Source of the DNA: Armatimonadota bacterium
GTDB lineage: Bacteria; Armatimonadota; UBA5829; DTJY01
NCBI GenBank assembly: GCA_029907255.1
Contig: JARYMF010000011.1
Span: forward strand, 27,236-91,235
Direction: 5' to 3'
Length of the DNA stretch: 64,000 nucleotides
Positions 54,058 to 61,090 of this stretch are shown in pieces; positions within the stretch are counted from its first letter, which is position 1; each line of letters begins with the position of its first letter. The notes beneath the pieces are model-generated. The model had not been told where the DNA came from. It did not search any database and saw only the letters and a program-made list of their open reading frames with translations. The position numbers and the translations under genes are program-made.

Positions 54058-55425
54058 ATGCCAGCGAAATATCACATACATACTCAACCAATGCCGCCAA
54101 AGCACAAACCAATAGGCAAGTATGGCATTGTTGATTGGCGAGAAGATTGCTCGGCATGCCACAACTGCGTCAAGCGGGAATGCGCATATGATGTGTACGA
54201 CAAGGAACGCGACCGACTGGTAAATGCCCTTCAATATGTAGATTATTTATACGAATGCAAAGGGTGTCTCTGTTGCGTTCAAAGTTGCACGAAAGGCCTT
54301 TTAACTTGGGAGACAAATCCTGAATATCTTAAACTCGGTGACGAGGTATGGACGCCTGATATAATTTCTAGTACGTGGTTCCAAGCCGAAACCGGTCGCA
54401 TTCCAGTTTCTGGTGCCGGATATCCTGGACCGTTCTGTGGGCCTGGGTTTGACTCGATACTTACCGATATGTCAGAAATTGTCCGCCCTACCCGCGATGG
54501 CATTCATGGGCGAGAGTATATTAATACTCAGGTGGATATTGGCAGAAAACCGACGGCATTAGCATTTAATCCCGAAGGAAAACTTGCATTAAAGAGTCCG
54601 CCTATTGTAGATATACCAATCCCAGCAATTTTTGGTCTTATGCCTTGGCACAAAACGAGCCCACAACTTCTAACAGCTATTCTCGATGCGGCAAAAAAGC
54701 TAGGCACTTATGCTTTCGTTGATGATTCGTCTTTATTTGCGCATGATGTTGCAATTCCTTACGTTTCTGGTGAGTTTGTGCCACTTGAAGCAAGGCTCGC
54801 GGTTTGGCCTGATTCGCCCGACGTCGTGAGAAGAATTGAGAAAGCTAAGTCTACAAATCCTGAGATGATTGCTATAGTGTCGCTCTGCCTTAACCAAAAT
54901 GCGGTATCTCGATCACTTGAGCTAGCGAAGGCTGGTATTGATGTTATTCATCTTTTGGCAGACTGGCATGGCATGACAGTTAATTCGGATAAACCCAAGC
55001 ACATAACCCATGCAGTGCGTGAAGTTCACTTGGCGTTTGTTGAACAAGGAAACAGGGATGAAATAACGCTTATCGCAGGCGGTGGAATTGCATTAGCGGA
55101 GCATATGGCTAAGACAATAATTTGTGGCGCAGATCTCGTGAGCGTAGATGTGCCGCTCATGGTCGCGTTGGAATGCCGAATTTGTAAGAATTGCCAGCAG
55201 GGGCTTCCCTGCCCCATCGAAATAGAAGACGTCGAGCATGATTATGCAGTTCAGCGCATCGTCAACCTGATGGGTGCGTGGCACAATCAGCTTCTGGAGA
55301 TGATGGGCGCAATGGGTATTCGCGAGGTCAGACGGCTTCGCGGTGAGGTTGGCAGAGCAATGTTCTTCGACGACCTAGAGCGCGAGTGCTTCGAACCCAT
55401 TTTTGGCAAACGGAAGGAACTTTAA
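54058..55425 (+). CDS. Ferredoxin-fused GltB-like subunit, active site lost
   Basis: AGGAAG precedes the ATG, six bases after the metF-like stop. The 455-residue protein has two [4Fe-4S] motifs: C31, C34, C37, C42 and C67, C70, C73, C77. It then follows the archaeal-type glutamate synthase FMN domain in order, but the key motifs are missing: no GGMSFGS, GEGG or DGSYGGTG equivalents, with DDSSLF, SLCLNQNAV and LLADWHGMTV in their places. IAGGGIALAEHMAK and the terminal CRICKNCQQGLPC cysteines remain. I infer a structural or electron-carrying partner of the next gene. Confidence 0.85.
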   Translation: MPAKYHIHTQPMPPKHKPIGKYGIVDWREDCSACHNCVKRECAYDVYDKERDRLVNALQYVDYLYECKGCLCCVQSCTKGLLTWETNPEYLKLGDEVWTPDIISSTWFQAETGRIPVSGAGYPGPFCGPGFDSILTDMSEIVRPTRDGIHGREYINTQVDIGRKPTALAFNPEGKLALKSPPIVDIPIPAIFGLMPWHKTSPQLLTAILDAAKKLGTYAFVDDSSLFAHDVAIPYVSGEFVPLEARLAVWPDSPDVVRRIEKAKSTNPEMIAIVSLCLNQNAVSRSLELAKAGIDVIHLLADWHGMTVNSDKPKHITHAVREVHLAFVEQGNRDEITLIAGGGIALAEHMAKTIICGADLVSVDVPLMVALECRICKNCQQGLPCPIEIEDVEHDYAVQRIVNLMGAWHNQLLEMMGAMGIREVRRLRGEVGRAMFFDDLERECFEPIFGKRKEL

Positions 55426-55450
55426 GCGGGAAGTAATCGGGGGTATTTTC

Positions 55451-56998
55451 GTGGCTATAGTTGTGAATAAAAACGCTATTCAAGCTAGCGACGCCGACGA
55501 TTTGGGGATTAAGATGCCTCCAAGTCGTGAAGTTAAGCCTGCGCCGGACCGCTTCAGGAATACGATTGGCAAGTATCGTGTGTGGCGAAGCGAGGCATGT
55601 ATCAAATGCGGCAAGTGTATCGAAGTTTGCCCAAGGGGTGTTCATGTAAAACCTGCGGGCTATGCTGATTTCATCAAACCCTTGGATTATAAATGCACAG
55701 CAGAAATATGCAAATCAAAGGGTAGCTATTGTGTAGACATTTGCCCAAAACGTGCCTTGCGCATCGAACTAAGCCCCATGTATAAGGCGCTAGGTGATTA
55801 TCGTTGGACGGCTGATTTGATTCTAAGCACGTGGTATATGGCGGAAACCGGCCGAACACCAGATGGCGAACTTAACTATGAATGTGGAAATTCGGGCGGC
55901 GGCTTCGATAAGATTAGATTTAAGTTCCCTAAAAATGAGCAAAGAATAGACACAGCAGAAATCTCAACCGCTATTCCTTTAAACCGTCGGAATGATGGGC
56001 GGCCTTCAATCGTAATTGATATCCCTGTCTATGGCGGTGGTATGTCATTTGGCTCCGTTAGTCCCCATGTGATGGTGGCTAAGGCTCGAGCAGCAATGGC
56101 GTGGAATACGTTTAGCTGTACGGGCGAAGGCGGCTATCCGGATAGAATCATTCCGTACCGAGATCACATGATTACTCAGGTGGCGACTGGTTTGTTTGGC
56201 GTTCGTGAGGAAACAATTCGATGGGCGCCCATTGTTGAGTTCAAGTATGCCCAGGGCGCGAAGCCTGGGCTTGGTGGGCACCTTTTGGGCGATAAGAATA
56301 CCCCTGCAGTAGCCGCGATGCGGGAGGCGGTTCCTGGAACTTCTCTCTTCTCGCCGTTTCCTTTCCACAGTGTTTATTCGGTGGAAGACCATAAGAAGCA
56401 TGTTGATTGGATTAAGCACGTCAATCCACGGGCGCTCGTATCAGTGAAGGTCTCAACGCCAGTTGATGTTGATATGGTGGCCGTTGGATCATACCATGCT
56501 GGAGCGCATATCATCCACCTTGATGGAAGCTACGGCGGAACAGGGGCGGCGCCGGATATTGCAAAGAAAAACATTGCGATGCCGATTGAGTACGCAATCC
56601 CCAAAGTTCATCGTTTTCTCGTGGAAGAGGGTATTCGCGACGAAGTTACATTAATTGCAAGTGGTGGGATTAGGACGGCTTATGATATGGCAAAAGCAAT
56701 AGCCCTTGGAGCTGACGGCGTTGTTATAGGCACGTCTGAAATGGTGGCAATGGGTTGCATTCGTTGTGGGAAATGCGAGAGCGGCAAAGGATGTGCCCGC
56801 GGAATTGCCACTACAGACCCCGAGATGGTTTCAAAAATGACAATTGATTGGGCAACGCAGCGTATTGTAAACATGCTTAACGCTTGGCGTGAGCAGTTAG
56901 TTGACGTTCTCAGCCGCTTTGGTATGCGAGATGTTAAAGAACTTCGAGGTCGATGGGACCTGCTAAGGCACGAAGATTACATAACAGGCGATGAGTAA
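55451..56998 (+). CDS. Ferredoxin-fused glutamate synthase FMN-domain subunit
   Basis: The start is GTG 55451, with GGGGGT seven bases upstream; a longer frame overlaps the previous gene. The 515-residue protein has two [4Fe-4S] motifs (CIKCGKCIEVCP, then CTAEICKSKGSYCVDICP), then an intact FMN domain: GGGMSFGSVSPHVM, FSCTGEGGYPDRI, VSVKVSTPVDVD, HLDGSYGGTGAAPD and IASGGIRTAYDMAK, ending with CIRCGKCESGKGCARG for a further cluster. This is the split, archaeal-type GltB core that makes glutamate from 2-oxoglutarate and ammonia. Its paralogue just upstream has lost these motifs. Confidence 0.93.
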   Translation: MAIVVNKNAIQASDADDLGIKMPPSREVKPAPDRFRNTIGKYRVWRSEACIKCGKCIEVCPRGVHVKPAGYADFIKPLDYKCTAEICKSKGSYCVDICPKRALRIELSPMYKALGDYRWTADLILSTWYMAETGRTPDGELNYECGNSGGGFDKIRFKFPKNEQRIDTAEISTAIPLNRRNDGRPSIVIDIPVYGGGMSFGSVSPHVMVAKARAAMAWNTFSCTGEGGYPDRIIPYRDHMITQVATGLFGVREETIRWAPIVEFKYAQGAKPGLGGHLLGDKNTPAVAAMREAVPGTSLFSPFPFHSVYSVEDHKKHVDWIKHVNPRALVSVKVSTPVDVDMVAVGSYHAGAHIIHLDGSYGGTGAAPDIAKKNIAMPIEYAIPKVHRFLVEEGIRDEVTLIASGGIRTAYDMAKAIALGADGVVIGTSEMVAMGCIRCGKCESGKGCARGIATTDPEMVSKMTIDWATQRIVNMLNAWREQLVDVLSRFGMRDVKELRGRWDLLRHEDYITGDE

Positions 56999-57036
56999 CT
57001 GAAAGTTTGGACGTTTATTTTGGATGATTGATAAAA

Positions 57037-59652
57037 ATGAGTAACCTTGCGCAAAAGATAATCGAAAGCCGAAGTTGGATGATGAAAGATTGGAAGCCTG
57101 GTACGTTGGTGCGAGCCGAAGAAGAAGGCGGGTGCGGCGTTACCGGCTTTGCGTGTAGTATTCCAGTTAGCGGCAGGCATATCTATGCTCCTTCAGTCCA
57201 AATGCATAACCGCGGAAATGGCAAGGGCGGCGGTATTGCGGCTGTGGGGCTTGATTCGAATCAAATGGGAGTGCCACCGGAGATTCTGAAGAACGATTAT
57301 TGTCTCCACATTGCTCTCCTCGAGCCGTCAGCCCTCGCAAATGTGGAGGCTGACTTTATCACCAGCGTATTCGACGTTCACCATGCCGAGACTCTCGACC
57401 ATATTGACGACTATCGCGATATCGAGGGGTTGGAAATCCGCCCGCCGGAAGTGAGAAGATATTTCGTACGTCCCAAAAAAGACGTTCTCAAGAAATTCGC
57501 GGATGCCCGTGGGCTTGCTGGTGTACCTGAGCGAGAGTTGGAGGATGAATTCGTTTACCAAAACACTTTCCAGCTGAACTCAAAGTATTATGCATCCCTA
57601 GGAGATAAGCAAGCTTTCGTGCTTTCACATGGGCGCGATATGCTCATTCTTAAGATTGTTGGATATGCCGAGCAAATCGTAGAGTACTATAAGCTTCATG
57701 ATTTGCGTGCGCATGTTTGGATTGCTCACCAACGTTATCCAACTAGAGGTCGCGTGTGGCACCCAGGCGGGGCACACCCGTTCTGCGGAATGCACGAGGC
57801 GCTTGTGCACAATGGCGATTTTGCAAATTATTACTCGGTTACCGAATACCTTGCCCAGCGAAATATACGGCCGCTGTTCCTGACCGACACCGAAGTTTCC
57901 ATTCAAGTCTTCGACCTCTGGAGTAGGGTTTACAAGTATCCTCTGGAATACGTAATAGAAGGACTCGCGCCAACTGTGGAGCGGGACTTCGACATGCTTC
58001 CAAAGGAGAAACAAGAAGTCTATCGTGCCATCCAAGCAAGCCACATTCACGGCTCACCAGACGGTCCGTGGTTTTTCATAATTGCACGGAATGACGTTCA
58101 AAACGACGCATATCAGCTTCTTGGCATCACCGACACTGCAATGCTGCGGCCTCAGGTATTCGCACTGCAGGATGGTGAGGTGCAAATCGGCTTAATATGC
58201 TCAGAAAAGCAAGCAATTGACGCTACTCTTCGTAGCCTAGCATCGGAGGACAGCCGTTTTTGCTCCTTTGCTGACGATTATTGGAATGCACGCGGTGGAA
58301 GCTATACCGACGGCGGTGCGTTCATTTTCACGGTTAAAAGAAATGGTAACGGCGGCTCTTCCTTGACATGCACGGACAAGTTCGGCAGGCCGAGGACTGT
58401 TAAGCCGGGTATTAGGCCAAATTGCAAGTTGCACGTTTCGAATTGCAAGCCCGCTAAAGAATTGCCGGAGTTGTTGGCAGAAAAATCAGGAACAGCGCTT
58501 TACAAAGCAGGAATGGCCGCTGCTCCAGAAGTTGGCCTGGAGACCCTTAAGGGTATATGCTTTGGAATTTCATCTAGGACGCTCACGGATGACGAGCGCG
58601 AAGCGGCGATAAACGGCATCACCCTTCTTATTGATCGTCGCTACCCTACCGGCAACAACAAGCGCTCAACAATCCTCGAACTTTTGCATGAAACGCTAAC
58701 GAGTGTGCTCGAGGGCGTTCCTTCGATAACAGAAAATGGAACTTCAAGGTATGCAAAGATAGGTTGGGAATCTCGCTTCGATTTGAGGGCGCCTGCTGGA
58801 CCCGAAGAAGTTCTTGTCTTAAATGCCAAAGGTTTCCCACCAGAGGGCAACGAATGCGATGCCAGGCTGGTGGTGCAAGCATACGAGCTAGGTTGGAAGA
58901 GATTCATATGCCATGGTTATACTGGCCAAAGATTCCTAGGTTGCGGGCTTGGTCCCAACTCCCATGATGTGGTGATAGATGCATACGGGAGTACTGGCGA
59001 CTATCTCGCCTCAGGACTCGACGGCGCCACTGTAATCGTCCATGGAAACGCCCAAGACCAAGTTGCTCAAATACTAAAAGAGGGGAAGCTGGTCATACAT
59101 GGAGACGTTGGCCAGACGTTCATGTATGGTGCTAAGGGTGGAAAGGTTTTTGTAAAGGGAAATGCCGCAGGACGCCCTTTAATTAATGCGGTTGGCCGTC
59201 CAAAGGCTGTAATCAACGGGACATGCCTTGACTTTCTTGCAGAATCATTTATGGCGGGCGATCCACTCAAGGATGGCGGCTTTGTAATACTAAACGGAGT
59301 GCGGTTTGACGACGAAGGGCAAATTGTTGACCTCGATACCCCCTACCCCGGCTCGAATCTTTTCTCGCTGGCATCTGGCGGCGCTATTTATGTCCGAGAC
59401 CCATATAGGCTTTTGGATGAAGAGCAGCTCAATGGCGGCGAGTTTCAAGACCTCACGGCGGCAGATTGGAAGCTTATTTTGCCGTATCTCGAAGAGAACG
59501 AACGACTCTTCGATATCCCAATCACACGCCTGCTAACCGTTGATGGAGAGTTGCGAGAACCGGAAGAGGTCTATCGGAAGGTTGCTCCTATGAAACAGAA
59601 GTCGGCTGGTAAATCAGCCAAAGAAGAGTTGTATGAGGACTTAGGTGAGTAG
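57037..59652 (+). CDS. Class II glutamine amidotransferase fused to GXGXG domain
   Basis: ATG 57037 is preferred over TTG 57028. The 871-residue protein joins two parts of glutamate synthase. The N-terminal part is a class II amidotransferase whose nucleophile is Cys33 in EGGCGVTGFAC, so a propeptide of 32 residues would have to be removed; WIAHQRYPTRGRVWHPGG and FCGMHEALVHNGDFANY are typical glutamine-site segments. The C-terminal part (about 610-830) is the GXGXG beta-helix: GCGLGPNSHDVVIDAYGSTG, GNAQDQVAQI and KGGKVFVKGNAAGRPLINAVG. It should release ammonia for the FMN subunit. It overlaps hdrC by 8 bases. Confidence 0.92.
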   Translation: MSNLAQKIIESRSWMMKDWKPGTLVRAEEEGGCGVTGFACSIPVSGRHIYAPSVQMHNRGNGKGGGIAAVGLDSNQMGVPPEILKNDYCLHIALLEPSALANVEADFITSVFDVHHAETLDHIDDYRDIEGLEIRPPEVRRYFVRPKKDVLKKFADARGLAGVPERELEDEFVYQNTFQLNSKYYASLGDKQAFVLSHGRDMLILKIVGYAEQIVEYYKLHDLRAHVWIAHQRYPTRGRVWHPGGAHPFCGMHEALVHNGDFANYYSVTEYLAQRNIRPLFLTDTEVSIQVFDLWSRVYKYPLEYVIEGLAPTVERDFDMLPKEKQEVYRAIQASHIHGSPDGPWFFIIARNDVQNDAYQLLGITDTAMLRPQVFALQDGEVQIGLICSEKQAIDATLRSLASEDSRFCSFADDYWNARGGSYTDGGAFIFTVKRNGNGGSSLTCTDKFGRPRTVKPGIRPNCKLHVSNCKPAKELPELLAEKSGTALYKAGMAAAPEVGLETLKGICFGISSRTLTDDEREAAINGITLLIDRRYPTGNNKRSTILELLHETLTSVLEGVPSITENGTSRYAKIGWESRFDLRAPAGPEEVLVLNAKGFPPEGNECDARLVVQAYELGWKRFICHGYTGQRFLGCGLGPNSHDVVIDAYGSTGDYLASGLDGATVIVHGNAQDQVAQILKEGKLVIHGDVGQTFMYGAKGGKVFVKGNAAGRPLINAVGRPKAVINGTCLDFLAESFMAGDPLKDGGFVILNGVRFDDEGQIVDLDTPYPGSNLFSLASGGAIYVRDPYRLLDEEQLNGGEFQDLTAADWKLILPYLEENERLFDIPITRLLTVDGELREPEEVYRKVAPMKQKSAGKSAKEELYEDLGE

Positions 59653-60205
59653 CAGAATCATAGAGAACAAGGTTGATATAGATTATTTGCAAAAGTTGGA
59701 CCCAAGTGGGGAGTTTCGCCTAACAGCATGCCTTCAGTGCGCTCGATGTTCATCGGGATGTACCATGCGTGAAGAGACCGATTTCCTCCCGCATCAACTA
59801 AATCGCATGGCAATCTTGGGTCTTGAAAAAGAATTGATGGGCTCCAAGGCAATTTGGATGTGCGTTTCTTGCCAAACTTGTTTTTCTCGCTGCCCTATGC
59901 AAGTCAACACCCCAGCAATGATTGACAAACTTAGGGGAATGGCATTGGATGCACCTGGCGAACTCAAGCGAGTAAAGATATTCAATGACGTGATGCTATC
60001 GTCAATCAAGCGCTTTGGGCGAACCTACGATTTTATGCTCATGGCAATATATAAGTTGCGTTCGGGCGACCTGTTTACCGATTTGACGAAATTACCTGCA
60101 ATGCTGAGAAAAGGAAAGTTTAATCTATTTCCTCCACGTACTGCAGGGCGAAAGTCAGTAAGAGGAATATTTAACCGAGTTTTTGGAAGGAGGGAGCAGA
60201 GGTGA
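59645..60205 (+). CDS. hdrC: Heterodisulfide reductase subunit C-like protein
   Basis: The start is GTG 59645 inside the end of the previous gene. The 186-residue protein has two [4Fe-4S] motifs, CLQCARCSSGCTM and CVSCQTCFSRCPMQV, in the usual HdrC positions, followed by a helical tail and a basic C-terminus. It would carry electrons between HdrA and HdrB. Its stop overlaps the start of hdrB, so the two are made together. Confidence 0.93.
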   Translation: MSSRIIENKVDIDYLQKLDPSGEFRLTACLQCARCSSGCTMREETDFLPHQLNRMAILGLEKELMGSKAIWMCVSCQTCFSRCPMQVNTPAMIDKLRGMALDAPGELKRVKIFNDVMLSSIKRFGRTYDFMLMAIYKLRSGDLFTDLTKLPAMLRKGKFNLFPPRTAGRKSVRGIFNRVFGRREQR

Positions 60206-61050
60206 AATATTCCTTCTTTCCCGGATGCTCTCTGGAGTCAACAGCCCGCGATTTTGGCATGTCCGTGCATGCTGTGGCAAAAGCCCTCGCAATCGAGTTG
60301 GAGGAAATTCCTGATTGGACTTGCTGTGGCTCCACTCCAGCACATGCCACCGATGCTGTTCTTGCGGCGGCACTGCCGGCTCGAAACCTATTAGCGGCGG
60401 AGAAAGCAGGTCGTGATGTGGTTGTGTGCTGTGCTTCGTGCTATGGACGTCTGGCTTCGGCTAATTATGAGCTTGCAAAGGATGAGAAACTGCGTTCGGA
60501 AGTCGCTTCGATTATTGGCCAGGAATACTCCGGCGGGCTCAAGGTGCGCCATCTGTTGGAGGTTTTGATAAAAGATGTTGGCACTAGTGAAATACGCGAC
60601 TTGGTTGTCCGACCTTTAAAGGGCCTTAAGGTAGCTTGCTATTACGGATGCCTTCTTACTCGCCCGCCAGAGTTGAGCATTGCCGACGAACCTGAAGACC
60701 CTCGTTTGATGGAGGAGCTTCTAGAGGCAGTGGGCGCCGAAACCATCGAATGGCCATATAAAACCGAATGCTGTGGAGCAAGCTTCTCAATTACAAGGGT
60801 GGAGACAGTCAAACGTTTGTGTAGTGAAATTCTCAAAATGGCTGATGAAAGCGGCGCAAATTGCATTGCGGTTGCTTGTCCCCTTTGCCAAACAAATCTC
60901 GACCTTCGACAGCTGGATATTGAGGAAAAGTTCAACCTCCCAGTTTTTTACTTTACCCAGCTGCTTGGGTTGGCGTTGGGGCTTTCAAATGAGAAATTGG
61001 GCATTGGTAAGTTAATGACTGATCCAACGAAAGTTTTGCAGTTTTGCTGA
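60202..61050 (+). CDS. hdrB: Heterodisulfide reductase subunit B-like protein
   Basis: The start is GTG 60202 with AAGGAGGGAG upstream. The 282-residue protein has two CCG domains: FPGCSLES (C9), WTCCGSTP (C41, C42), CCASCYG (C76, C77, C80), and in the second half YGCLLTRPPE, ECCGASF and CPLCQTN. In HdrB these bind unusual non-cubane clusters that split a disulfide. In a bacterium without coenzyme M the natural acceptor is unknown; it may be another disulfide, a quinone or a carrier protein. Confidence 0.94.
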   Translation: MKYSFFPGCSLESTARDFGMSVHAVAKALAIELEEIPDWTCCGSTPAHATDAVLAAALPARNLLAAEKAGRDVVVCCASCYGRLASANYELAKDEKLRSEVASIIGQEYSGGLKVRHLLEVLIKDVGTSEIRDLVVRPLKGLKVACYYGCLLTRPPELSIADEPEDPRLMEELLEAVGAETIEWPYKTECCGASFSITRVETVKRLCSEILKMADESGANCIAVACPLCQTNLDLRQLDIEEKFNLPVFYFTQLLGLALGLSNEKLGIGKLMTDPTKVLQFC

Positions 61051-61090
61051 CGGAAAGACTTTATTTGTTTAGTTGTTACTGGGTACAGCG

